Shown here piece by piece: positions 1 to 7,437 of a DNA stretch of 15,273 nucleotides. Origin of the DNA: an uncultured Collinsella sp. (GTDB taxonomy: Bacteria; Actinomycetota; Coriobacteriia; Coriobacteriales; Coriobacteriaceae). The stretch's first letter is position 1. Each line of letters opens with the position of its first letter. The position numbers and the translations under genes were made by a program. Under the pieces are notes generated by a model. It was not told the origin of the DNA. It made no database searches and worked only from the letters and a program-made list of their open reading frames with translations. The stretch covers positions 1 through 15,273 of the forward strand of contig UQSB01000051.1 of the NCBI GenBank assembly GCA_900543505.1, given 5' to 3'.

Positions 1-383
1 AGCTGCGGAAACGCGGGACCCGTTCAGGCTGTTGCGCTGAGATTGAAAATCAACCCGTGCTTGGCGCTGCAGTGGGGCTTGAGGTCCCAAAAAACGGCTT
101 CCGACCAGCGTGGTCGATCAACTCAATTGTTCAAAAAAGGGTATTCATAAGCGACTTGGCAATGAATTTAAAAATCTTTGGGTGGTGCTGTGGGCCACTG
201 GTATGCATTTTGCGACCACAGCCTTGTGCCCGTTGACCTGCGGCTTGGCTCAGCTTGTCCCCACGGCACCGTATCTTGTCAACAGATCCGTCAAGCTTTT
301 GGTCAGCATTTGGTTGGAATGCGCATGAAACGTCGTGTGAGTATGGGCATATGTGGAGGTCATGAGGTTGTAGCTGCATATTC
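1..383. other. Non-coding leader upstream of rpsF, no recognisable gene
   Basis: This stretch is clearly less GC-rich than the genes that follow and I recognise no protein, tRNA or other RNA gene in it. The open frames here are short and lack plausible starts with SD sequences. A frame open from base 1 to a TAA at 148-150 could be the tail of an upstream gene, but its residues look like no family I know. A 6-bp hairpin (arms 102-107 and 111-116, loop GCG) is present. On the minus strand a run of six T follows it about seven bases later, so it could be a weak terminator for a gene on that strand. Two nine-base sites resembling DnaA boxes lie at 255-263 and 276-284. Confidence 0.5.
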
Positions 384-412
384 TTGCAGCCTAGGAGGTT
401 GAAAGATATTAT
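384..412 (+). promoter_or_regulatory. Candidate promoter of the rpsF-ssb-rpsR-rplI operon
   Basis: TTGCAG at 384-389 and TATTAT at 407-412 are separated by exactly 17 bases. The -10 element matches TATAAT at five of six positions; the -35 element matches TTGACA at only three of six. Transcription would start near 419, giving a leader of about 65 bases before rpsF. The -35 element lies in a hairpin-forming sequence (arms 373-378 and 385-390). This is the best promoter candidate before the operon but it rests on consensus matching alone. Confidence 0.4.
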
Positions 413-428
413 TACCAAGTCTTTTCCT

Positions 429-457
429 GCTTCAGGCGCACCTTCACGACCTGAAGC
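429..457 (+). promoter_or_regulatory. Hairpin in the rpsF leader, possible S6:S18 autoregulatory site
   Basis: Arms 429-436 (GCTTCAGG) and 450-457 (CCTGAAGC) form a perfect 8-bp stem around a 13-base loop, ending 13 bases before the rpsF SD. Many bacteria carry an S6:S18-binding element in the rpsF leader, so the position is right for feedback control. The loop here (437-449) lacks the CCG trinucleotide that I recall as the hallmark of that element, so the assignment to that family is unproven. The hairpin itself is directly visible. Confidence 0.45.
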
Positions 458-483
458 CACATTTGCCCAGAGGAGGTGACAAT

Positions 484-777
484 ATGAAGGCTTATGAACT
501 GCTGTTCTTTGTTGACCCGTCGCTCGACCCCGAGACTCGTCTCGCTGTTATGAAGCGTATCGATACCACGATCGCTGAGGGCGCTGGCAAGGTCGACTCC
601 GTTGACGAGTGGGGCAAGCGCAAGCTCGCCTACGAGATCAACGACCTCACCGATGGTGACTACACCCTCATCAACTTCCACGCAGATCCTACCCAGATCG
701 CCGAGCTTGATCGCGTCCTGCGCATCACCGACGCTGTGGTCCGCCACATGATCGTCCGTCGCGACGACCAGGAGTAA
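484..777 (+). CDS. rpsF: 30S ribosomal protein S6
   Basis: A 97-residue protein of normal S6 length. It begins MKAYELLFFVDPSL, contains the conserved EWGKRKLAYEI segment near residues 41-51, and ends in the VRHMIVRRDD stretch, all typical of S6, which binds the central domain of 16S rRNA as a dimer with S18. The start at ATG 484 is set by a near-perfect SD (AGGAGGTGA, 471-479); an in-frame TTG at 463 has no SD and would add seven residues containing the SD itself. The gene heads an operon with ssb, rpsR and rplI, the classical bacterial arrangement. A hairpin in its leader is a candidate feedback element. Confidence 0.97.
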   Translation: MKAYELLFFVDPSLDPETRLAVMKRIDTTIAEGAGKVDSVDEWGKRKLAYEINDLTDGDYTLINFHADPTQIAELDRVLRITDAVVRHMIVRRDDQE

Positions 778-825
778 GACTGTCGTTTTGGACTGGGCTT
801 GTGCCCCAAGAGGAAGTAGTGAGTT

Positions 826-1278
826 ATGAGCATCAATCGAGTGAACATCACCGGTAACCTCACCCGCGATCCCGAGCTGCGCGCCACCGCCGGCGGAACC
901 CAGGTTCTGTCCTTTGGCGTCGCCGTGAACGATCGTCGCCGCAACGCGCAGACTGGCGAGTGGGAGGACTATCCCAACTTTGTCGACTGCACCATGTTCG
1001 GCACCCGCGCCGAGGCCGTGAGCCGTTTCCTGGCAAAGGGAAACAAGGTCGCGATCGAGGGCAAGCTGCGCTACAGCTCTTGGGAGCGCGACGGCCAGCG
1101 CCGGAGCAAGCTTGAGGTCATCGTCGATGAGATCGAGTTTATGAGCTCCCGTGGTGGCCAGGGTGGCTACGACCAGGGCGGTTACGCCCCCGCAGCTCCC
1201 GCGCCCGCAGCACGTCCTGCCGCACCGGTGGCTACGCCGCCCGCGGTCGACGTCTACGATGAGGACATCCCGTTCTAA
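826..1278 (+). CDS. ssb: Single-stranded DNA-binding protein
   Basis: A 150-residue SSB that coats single-stranded DNA in replication, repair and recombination. Residues 1 to about 107 are the OB fold, beginning MSINRVNITGNLTRDPELR and containing the conserved segments NFVDCTMFG (51-59) and KGNKVAIEGKLRY (71-83). Residues 108-141 form a Gly/Tyr/Ala/Pro-rich disordered linker. The protein ends in the acidic tip DEDIPF (145-150), which recruits partner proteins. The SD is AAGAGGAAG at about 808-815. It lies 48 bases after rpsF; the gap contains a short hairpin (GGGC 795-798 with GCCC 803-806) with no T run, so read-through is expected. Placement between the S6 and S18 genes is the standard order. 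Confidence 0.97.
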   Translation: MSINRVNITGNLTRDPELRATAGGTQVLSFGVAVNDRRRNAQTGEWEDYPNFVDCTMFGTRAEAVSRFLAKGNKVAIEGKLRYSSWERDGQRRSKLEVIVDEIEFMSSRGGQGGYDQGGYAPAAPAPAARPAAPVATPPAVDVYDEDIPF

Positions 1279-1305
1279 GGGTTGTTCACCTATTTTTGAG
1301 TGAGA

Positions 1306-1331
1306 GGCGGCTTCGGTTCGCCGAAGTTGCC
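1306..1331 (+). other. Strong hairpin between ssb and rpsR
   Basis: Arms 1306-1316 and 1321-1331 form an 11-bp stem with two G-U pairs around a TTCG loop. The top six pairs (CTTCGG with CCGAAG) are perfect. No T run follows, so it is unlikely to terminate transcription. It ends five bases before the rpsR SD (GAAAGG, 1336-1341). Possible roles are mRNA processing or stability, or local control of S18 translation; none can be decided from sequence. Confidence 0.6.
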
Positions 1332-1350
1332 AAACGAAAGGTATTTTGAC

Positions 1351-1617
1351 ATGGCTAATGATTTTTCTGCACGTCAGCCGCGTCGTAAGTACTGCCAGTT
1401 CTGCAAGGAGAACACTGAGTTCATCGACTATAAGGACACTCAGCTTCTCCGTAAGTACATGACCGACCGTGGCAAGATTAAGCCCCGTCGCGTCACTGGC
1501 GCTTGCACGCAGCATCAGCATGACATCGCCAACGCCATCAAGCGCGCCCGCGAGATGGCTCTCCTGCCGTACACCGTCCCCGTGGTTTCCTCTCGTGGCA
1601 ACCGCGACCGCGGCTAA
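1351..1617 (+). CDS. rpsR: 30S ribosomal protein S18, zinc-binding type
   Basis: An 88-residue S18, the partner of S6 on the 30S platform. Family signatures are the IDYKDTQLLRKY segment (25-36), GKIKPRRVTG (41-50) and the AIKRAREMALLPY segment (62-74). It carries Cys15 and Cys18 (CxxC) and Cys52 and His55, the four ligands of the zinc-containing form of S18 common in actinobacteria; the E. coli protein lacks them. ATG 1351 has an SD (GAAAGG, 1336-1341). A GTG at 1300 in frame would read through the intergenic hairpin and is rejected as the start. Confidence 0.96.
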   Translation: MANDFSARQPRRKYCQFCKENTEFIDYKDTQLLRKYMTDRGKIKPRRVTGACTQHQHDIANAIKRAREMALLPYTVPVVSSRGNRDRG

Positions 1618-1632
1618 GAAGGGAGACGCATC

Positions 1633-2172
1633 ATGAAGGTTATTCTTCTCGATGAGATCAAGGGCAAGGGCGGCGAGGGTGACGTCGTAGAGGTCGCTCA
1701 GGGTTACGCTGAGAACTTCCTGTTCCCCAAGAAGCTCGCTGTTGCCGCCACCAAGGGCAACCTCAAGCAGCTTGACGAGCGTCGCAACAACATCGCCAAG
1801 CGCGAGGCCGTCCGTCTGGCTACCGCCAACGAGACCAAGGCTGCCTTCGAGGGCAAGACGGTCACCGTTGACGTCAAGGTCGGCGACGAGGGCATCCTCT
1901 TTGGCTCCGTTACCGCCGCTATGATCGCTGACGCCATCAAGGCTCAGCTCGGTATGGACATCGACCGCAAGCGCGTCGAGCTCGGTAAGCCCATCAAGGT
2001 TGCCGGTGCCCACACCGTTGCCATCTCGCTGTACCGCGAGATCAAGGCCGAGGTTGTCGTTCTCGTCGGCGTTACCGCCGAGGAGCTCGCTGCCGAGGCT
2101 GAGGTCGAGGAGGCCGCTGAGGTCGCCGAGGCCGAGACCGCCGAGGTCGAGACTGAGGCTGCTGCCGAGTAG
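1633..2172 (+). CDS. rplI: 50S ribosomal protein L9 with acidic C-terminal extension
   Basis: A 179-residue L9. Residues 1 to about 40 are the rRNA-binding N domain (MKVILLDEIKGKG, then GYAENFLFPKKLA at 24-36). A helical linker leads to the C-terminal domain, with GILFGSVT near 87-94. Typical L9 is about 148-150 residues, so residues 148-179 are extra: a low-complexity tail of almost only Glu, Ala, Val and Thr. The GAG-rich DNA encoding it (about 2080-2170) is internally repetitive. The SD (AAGGGAG, about 1619-1625) lies shortly after the rpsR stop. This is the last gene of the operon and is followed by a strong terminator. Confidence 0.97.
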   Translation: MKVILLDEIKGKGGEGDVVEVAQGYAENFLFPKKLAVAATKGNLKQLDERRNNIAKREAVRLATANETKAAFEGKTVTVDVKVGDEGILFGSVTAAMIADAIKAQLGMDIDRKRVELGKPIKVAGAHTVAISLYREIKAEVVVLVGVTAEELAAEAEVEEAAEVAEAETAEVETEAAAE

Positions 2173-2206
2173 CATTTGCTGCAACGCAACAATCTTGTTC
2201 TAAGAA

Positions 2207-2245
2207 GGGCGCTCTGGGAAACCAGGGCGCCCTTTTGTTTTATTT
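2207..2245 (+). terminator. Intrinsic terminator after rplI
   Basis: Arms 2207-2217 and 2222-2232 make an 11-bp GC-rich stem with one T-G pair around a GAAA tetraloop. It is followed directly by TTTTGTTTTATTT at 2233-2245, a textbook rho-independent terminator that closes the ribosomal protein/ssb operon. Confidence 0.93.
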
Positions 2246-2281
2246 GCGCTGAGTGAGTGTCATGGTGAACGCTGCGTCGAA

Positions 2282-2297
2282 GTCCTATACACAGGAC
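2282..2297. promoter_or_regulatory. Short inverted repeat in the dnaB upstream region
   Basis: GTCCT at 2282-2286 and AGGAC at 2293-2297 flank the six bases ATACAC. It lies about 100 bases before dnaB, between the rplI terminator and the dnaB start. It could be a small operator or part of a promoter, but a five-base arm is short enough to be chance. Confidence 0.2.
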
Positions 2298-2356
2298 CGT
2301 TCATCCGTTTGGTTCGGTGATGATTGGCGGCGCGCGGCGCGTTTTGGGACCGTGGC

Positions 2357-2365
2357 TGATACTAT
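2357..2365 (+). promoter_or_regulatory. Candidate extended -10 element for dnaB
   Basis: TGATACTAT at 2357-2365 fits the extended -10 form TGnTAnnAT. There is no good -35 match at the right distance, which is tolerated by extended -10 promoters. Since rplI ends in a strong terminator, dnaB needs its own promoter, and transcription from here would start about 27 bases before the chosen dnaB start. Confidence 0.35.
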
Positions 2366-2398
2366 GGATGCTCGCAAGCGATATGAATGAGGATGCTC

Positions 2399-3790
2399 AT
2401 GGCATACGACGATAGGGAGACCGGGCTGACGGTTGAGGACCGCGGCTCAAAGTTGGGTCTTCCCCAAAACCAAGATGCAGAGGCCAATGTACTGGCCGCT
2501 ATGCTGCTATCGCCCGAGGTAGTCGAAGAGGCCCAGGTCGAGCTGCAGCCCGATGACTTCTACCGGCCCATTCATAAGACCATCTATACCGCGATGGTCG
2601 ATATGTACAACAGCCGCATTCCCATCGACTCCATCTCGCTGATCGATTACCTGCGAAGCATCAACAAGCTTGATGCCGTGGGCGGCGAGGCCTACATTTT
2701 GGAGTTGATGGGTCAGACCCTGTCGCTCGTCAACTGGCAGCACCATGCCGCCATCGTTCGCCGCGATTCGATGCTGCGTGAGCTGATCGGCGCCACCAAC
2801 GAGATCAACGCGCTGGCCTATAACGCTCCCACCGATACCAAAGAGGTCGTGGAGCTGGCCGAGAGCAAGCTGCTCAAGGTCACGGCGCGCGAGGTCAAGT
2901 CGAGCTACAAGACGCTGACCGAGTTTATGGTCGAGGCCTATAACGAGGCCGAGGAAGTGTGCCAGGCCGGTGGCCAGGCGGCGGGCGTGCCCACGGGCTT
3001 CCCGTCGCTCGATCGCATGCTCATGGGTTTCCGCGAGGGCCAGCTCATCATCATCGGCGCCCGTCCTGCCGTGGGTAAGACGTCGTTCGCCCTGAATCTG
3101 GCGCTCAACGCTGCCGCTGCCGGTTATACCGTTGGCTTCTTCTCTCTGGAGATGTCGGGCAAGGAAATTGCCCAGCGTCTGATTTGCGCCTACGCCATGA
3201 TCTCGATCAGTGACTTCCGCATGGGCCGCATTAGCCCCGAGCAGTGGGCAAATATCAACGAGGCCACGCAGACCTTGTCCAAGCTCGATATTCTGATTGA
3301 CGATACGCCCGGCACCACGGTGACCGAGATCCGCGCCAAGAGCCGCCGCATGCTCCACAACAAGGAGAAGGCCATCATCATCTTGGACTACCTGCAGCTG
3401 GTGAGTCCTCCGCCGGGACGCCGCTCCGAGAGCCGTACCGTCGAGGTCTCCGAGATGTCGCGTGGTCTGAAGATCATGGCCAAGGAGCTCAAGATCCCGC
3501 TCATCGCGCTGTCGCAGCTCTCGCGTCAGGTCGAATCCCGTACCGGCAAGCGCCCGCAGCTTTCCGACCTTCGTGAATCGGGCTCCATCGAGCAGGACGC
3601 CGATATCGTTATGTTCTTGGACCGCTCCGCCGACGAGGCCGAAGCCTCGCGCGACGATCGACCCGACGAGGGCGTTACGCGTATCGTCGTGGCCAAGAAC
3701 CGTTCGGGCCCGATCGGCGACGTCGACCTGATGTTCCTGCCGGCATCCACCAAGTTCTATGAGCTTGATGGGGCACATGCCGAGGAGTAG
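2399..3790 (+). CDS. dnaB: Replicative DNA helicase DnaB
   Basis: A 463-residue hexameric helicase that unwinds DNA at the replication fork. The N-terminal DnaB domain covers about residues 18-120 (from LPQNQDAEANVLAAML). The RecA-like motor begins near 195 and has Walker A GARPAVGKTS at 220-229, Walker B with Asp330 in IIILDYLQL, and the later conserved stretches LSQLSRQVE and DLRESGSIEQDAD. No intein interrupts the P-loop. ATGs at 2387, 2393 and 2399 are in frame; only 2399 has an SD-like GAGG (2389-2392) at proper spacing. Length is normal for the family. It follows the rplI terminator and precedes purA, with the purA -35 element overlapping its stop codon. Confidence 0.97.
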   Translation: MAYDDRETGLTVEDRGSKLGLPQNQDAEANVLAAMLLSPEVVEEAQVELQPDDFYRPIHKTIYTAMVDMYNSRIPIDSISLIDYLRSINKLDAVGGEAYILELMGQTLSLVNWQHHAAIVRRDSMLRELIGATNEINALAYNAPTDTKEVVELAESKLLKVTAREVKSSYKTLTEFMVEAYNEAEEVCQAGGQAAGVPTGFPSLDRMLMGFREGQLIIIGARPAVGKTSFALNLALNAAAAGYTVGFFSLEMSGKEIAQRLICAYAMISISDFRMGRISPEQWANINEATQTLSKLDILIDDTPGTTVTEIRAKSRRMLHNKEKAIIILDYLQLVSPPPGRRSESRTVEVSEMSRGLKIMAKELKIPLIALSQLSRQVESRTGKRPQLSDLRESGSIEQDADIVMFLDRSADEAEASRDDRPDEGVTRIVVAKNRSGPIGDVDLMFLPASTKFYELDGAHAEE

Positions 3791-3817
3791 GACAGGCGCC
3801 CGTTGCACGGGTATACT
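3789..3817 (+). promoter_or_regulatory. Candidate purA promoter
   Basis: AGGACA at 3789-3794 (four of six matches to TTGACA) and TATACT at 3812-3817 (five of six) are separated by 17 bases. The -35 element overlaps the dnaB TAG at 3788-3790. Transcription would start near 3824, leaving a leader of about 60 bases that contains a 6-bp hairpin (arms 3838-3843 and 3849-3854). Confidence 0.5.
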
Positions 3818-3883
3818 GGGAATGTTTTGTGCTTCTGCGTGCCGGCGTGGCGCGTAGACAGTCCATGAATGTAAGGAGTAAAC

Positions 3884-5170
<1,287 letters not shown>

Positions 5171-5190
5171 TCGGTTCATACGGTTATTGC

Positions 5191-5236
5191 GATATACCCC
5201 TTTGCAGCCCGGACGGGCGGCCGAGGGGTATATTTG
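5191..5236 (+). terminator. Large inverted repeat after purA, probable terminator
   Basis: ATATACCCCT (5192-5201) and AGGGGTATAT (5224-5233) form a perfect 10-bp outer stem. An inner GCCC/GGGC pair (5207-5210 and 5215-5218) sits in the loop. The 3' arm runs into ATTTG, a weak T-rich end. It begins about 20 bases after the purA stop. Because the stem is symmetric and AT-tipped it could work on either strand. It might also limit rather than abolish read-through into purD. Confidence 0.6.
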
Positions 5237-5245
5237 CTTGTAATG

Positions 5246-5266
5246 GGCCCGCATGGTTGGCGGGCC
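5246..5266 (+). other. GC-rich hairpin just before the purD SD
   Basis: GGCCCGC at 5246-5252 and GCGGGCC at 5260-5266 form a perfect 7-bp stem around a seven-base loop. No T run follows. It ends about ten bases before the purD SD and would lie in the purD 5' untranslated region. A candidate -10 (TGTAAT, 5239-5244, five of six matches) lies directly upstream but has no -35 match. Confidence 0.5.
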
Positions 5267-5276
5267 GTTAATCCAT

Positions 5277-5284
5277 AGAGGAGG
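5277..5284 (+). promoter_or_regulatory. SD that fixes the TTG start of purD
   Basis: AGAGGAGG at 5277-5284 lies five bases before TTG 5290. No in-frame ATG or GTG occurs near this point before the conserved GSGGREHA motif, so this SD identifies the unusual TTG initiation codon. Confidence 0.85.
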
Positions 5285-5289
5285 CACCC

Positions 5290-6594
5290 TTGAAGGCGGA
5301 CACTCAAACCATCGACATCCTGTTGTTGGGCAGCGGCGGCCGCGAGCATGCTCTGGCAGCCAAGCTCGCAGCATCACCGCGCGCCGGCAAGCTCTACATC
5401 GCGCCGGGTAACGGCGGCACCGCGAGCTGCGGCGAGAACGTGGTTCTCGACGATTGCGATCCTGCGGCCGTGGCGGCGTTTGCCCAGAGCCATGGATGCG
5501 GACTCGTGGTGATTGGCCCCGAGGCTCCGCTCGTGGCGGGCGTGGCCGACGCCGTGCGCGCGGCGGGTATTCCCTGCTTTGGCCCGGGTGCCGAGGGTGC
5601 CCAGATGGAGGGCTCCAAGCTATTCTCCAAGCAGCTCATGGAGCGTGCCGGCATTCCGACGGCCGCCTATGGCTCGTTTACTGACGAGGCTTCGGCTCTC
5701 GCCTATGTGCGTGAGCAGGGTGCCCCGCTGGTCGTGAAGGCTGACGGTCTGGCCGCAGGCAAGGGCGTTATCGTGGCGACTGAGCTCGAGCAGGCCGAAG
5801 AGGCCGTGCGCGAGTGCTTTGGCGGCACCTTTGGCGATGCCGGCAACACCGTGGTTATCGAGGAGATGCTCGTTGGCCCCGAATGCTCGCTTTTGGCCTT
5901 TACCGACGGCAAGACCGTGCGTCCCATGGCCACCTCGCAGGACCACAAGCGCGCGCTCGAGGGCGATCTTGGCCCCAACACGGGCGGCATGGGCGTTTAC
6001 AGCCCGGTGCCTATCGTGACCGACGAGGAGCACGCCACCATGGTGGCGGTCATGGAGCAGACCGTGGCCGAGCTTGCTGCCGAGGGCATCGACTACCGCG
6101 GCTGCCTGTACGGCGGCTTTATGCTTACCCCCGCCGGCCCCAAGGTGCTGGAGTTCAACGCCCGCTTTGGCGACCCCGAGACGCAGGTCGTGCTGCCGCG
6201 CCTTAAGAACGACCTGGTTGAGGTCATGCTCGCCTGCGCCAACTGCGAGCTCGATCAGATTGAGCTCGACTGGCGTGACGAGTGGGCTGTGGCCGTTGTC
6301 CTGACGAGCGCGGGCTATCCCGGCAGCTACGAGAAGGGCAAGGTCATCACCGGCATCGCCGACGCCGAGGCCATGGAGAACGTGACCGTGTACCACGCGG
6401 GCACTGCCATGGTGGACGGCCAGCTCGTGACCAATGGTGGCCGCGTGCTCGCCGTGACCGCGCTGGGCGACACGTTCGAGAACGCTCGCAACCTTGCCTA
6501 CGAGGCCTGCGAGAAGATTGATTTTGAGGGCAAGACTCTGCGTCACGATATTGGCCTGCGCGCGCTGCGCGGCCGCGACGCCTGGGATGCCTAA
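5290..6594 (+). CDS. purD: Phosphoribosylamine-glycine ligase (GAR synthetase)
   Basis: A 434-residue ATP-grasp enzyme that joins phosphoribosylamine and glycine in the second step of de novo purine synthesis. The N-terminal domain starts with ILLLGSGGREHA (GSGGREHA at 14-21), followed by VVIGPEAPLVAGVAD. The ATP-grasp core includes PLVVKADGLAAGKGV, the GPECSLLAF segment, and DHKRALEGDLGPNTGGMG. The metal-binding end of the active site is in LEFNARFGDPETQ. Length is typical and no key residue is missing. Translation starts at TTG, supported by a strong SD. It is separated from purA by two inverted repeats and followed after 21 bases by the NUDIX gene, probably in one transcript. Confidence 0.97.
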   Translation: MKADTQTIDILLLGSGGREHALAAKLAASPRAGKLYIAPGNGGTASCGENVVLDDCDPAAVAAFAQSHGCGLVVIGPEAPLVAGVADAVRAAGIPCFGPGAEGAQMEGSKLFSKQLMERAGIPTAAYGSFTDEASALAYVREQGAPLVVKADGLAAGKGVIVATELEQAEEAVRECFGGTFGDAGNTVVIEEMLVGPECSLLAFTDGKTVRPMATSQDHKRALEGDLGPNTGGMGVYSPVPIVTDEEHATMVAVMEQTVAELAAEGIDYRGCLYGGFMLTPAGPKVLEFNARFGDPETQVVLPRLKNDLVEVMLACANCELDQIELDWRDEWAVAVVLTSAGYPGSYEKGKVITGIADAEAMENVTVYHAGTAMVDGQLVTNGGRVLAVTALGDTFENARNLAYEACEKIDFEGKTLRHDIGLRALRGRDAWDA

Positions 6595-6615
6595 AATCCG
6601 AGAGGAATGAGACGG

Positions 6616-7311
6616 ATGGACGAGAAGAGCGAAGAGCTCGTGGATGCGCAGATCGTTGAAGAGGACAGCCGCATGTATGGGCACGCCGAGGGCGAGCCCG
6701 GCGGCGAGGTCGCTGACGAGCCGGCGCTGGTGCTGGGCGACGACGACCCACACGATGCCGAGCTGCACGAGAAGATTCTTTCGGAGGAGTGCGCCTGGAA
6801 GGGCAAGATCCTCGACGTCCACCGTCTTGAGGTTGAGCTGCCCAACGGTCGCCGCAGTGCCCGCGATATCGTTCGCCATCCGGGTGCGGCGGCCGTTGTA
6901 GCGCTGACCGAGAGCGGCAAGATCGTACTGGTGCGTCAGTACCGCACCGCCATCGACCGCGTGACGGTCGAGATTCCCGCCGGCAAGCTCGACCCGGGCG
7001 AGGACCCACTCGATTGCGCTAAGCGCGAGCTACACGAGGAGACGGGCTTTAGGGCCGGTCGCATTCGCTTTTTGACGTCGATTGTCACGTCCTGCGGTTT
7101 TTGCGACGAGATCATTCACATCTACTTGGCTACCAAGCTGGAGTTTGATGCGCCCAACCCCGACGATGACGAGTTTGTCAACGTTGACCTGGTGCCGCTG
7201 CACGAGCTGATCGACGCCGTGCTCGACGGCAAGATCGAAGACGCCAAGACCGTCGTGGGCGCCTTGGCCTGCGATAGCATCGCGCATCGACTTGGTGGAG
7301 CCGAACTGTAA
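6616..7311 (+). CDS. NUDIX hydrolase, probable ADP-ribose pyrophosphatase, with acidic N-terminal extension
   Basis: A 231-residue protein. The NUDIX box occupies about residues 123-145 and fits GX5EX7REUXEEXGU exactly (G at 123, then REL, EE, TGF). The fold around it (WKGKILDVHRLEVELPNG, then VVALTESGKIVLVRQYR) is that of ADP-ribose pyrophosphatases of the NudF type, which split ADP-ribose into AMP and ribose 5-phosphate; the exact substrate cannot be read from sequence. Residues 1 to about 55 are an added segment very rich in Asp and Glu with no recognised domain. ATG 6616 is preferred because GAGAGGA (6600-6606) lies nine bases upstream; ATG 6607 would be only one base from that SD. It is likely cotranscribed with purD. 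Confidence 0.9.
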   Translation: MDEKSEELVDAQIVEEDSRMYGHAEGEPGGEVADEPALVLGDDDPHDAELHEKILSEECAWKGKILDVHRLEVELPNGRRSARDIVRHPGAAAVVALTESGKIVLVRQYRTAIDRVTVEIPAGKLDPGEDPLDCAKRELHEETGFRAGRIRFLTSIVTSCGFCDEIIHIYLATKLEFDAPNPDDDEFVNVDLVPLHELIDAVLDGKIEDAKTVVGALACDSIAHRLGGAEL

Positions 7312-7352
7312 CGAGCGGGATGGCCCTTGGGTCATTTAGCCAACTTTGTTGA

Positions 7353-7379
7353 AGCGGGGTTATGACCTCGCTGGTTTGT
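7353..7379 (+). terminator. Weak terminator-like hairpin after the NUDIX gene
   Basis: Arms 7353-7360 and 7365-7372 form an 8-bp stem with one G-T pair around TATG. It is followed by GGTTTGTG, only a poor T run. It may end or attenuate the purD-NUDIX transcript. No convincing promoter is visible in the rest of the 126-base gap (7312-7437) before the exporter gene; TTGAGA at 7403-7408 resembles a -35 box but lacks a partner. Confidence 0.35.
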
Positions 7380-7437
7380 GTAAGTCAGCGAAAGTGCTTC
7401 ATTTGAGACAAGGTGGCCTAAAAGAGGAGGGAAGCGT

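Noticed and set aside
30..60. tRNA-Phe-like anticodon loop, TTGAAAATC
   Set aside because: The flanking bases do not form the 5-bp anticodon stem, and no acceptor or T arm can be drawn around it.
131..460. Minus-strand open frame of 109 codons in the leader before rpsF
   Set aside because: No SD, no recognisable domain, and it overlaps the promoter and hairpin of the rpsF operon.
399..479. Possible 26-codon leader peptide starting at TTG and ending in the rpsF SD
   Set aside because: The AGGAGG at 393-398 abuts the TTG with no spacing, which would not support initiation, and the SD would lie upstream of the predicted transcription start. The stop falling in the rpsF SD is suggestive but not enough.
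788..809. Hairpin between rpsF and ssb as a terminator
   Set aside because: The stem is only four base pairs and no T run follows, so it would not stop transcription.
3050..3085. Possible intein in the DnaB P-loop, a common insertion site
   Set aside because: The Walker A motif is intact and the protein is of ordinary length, so no intein is present.
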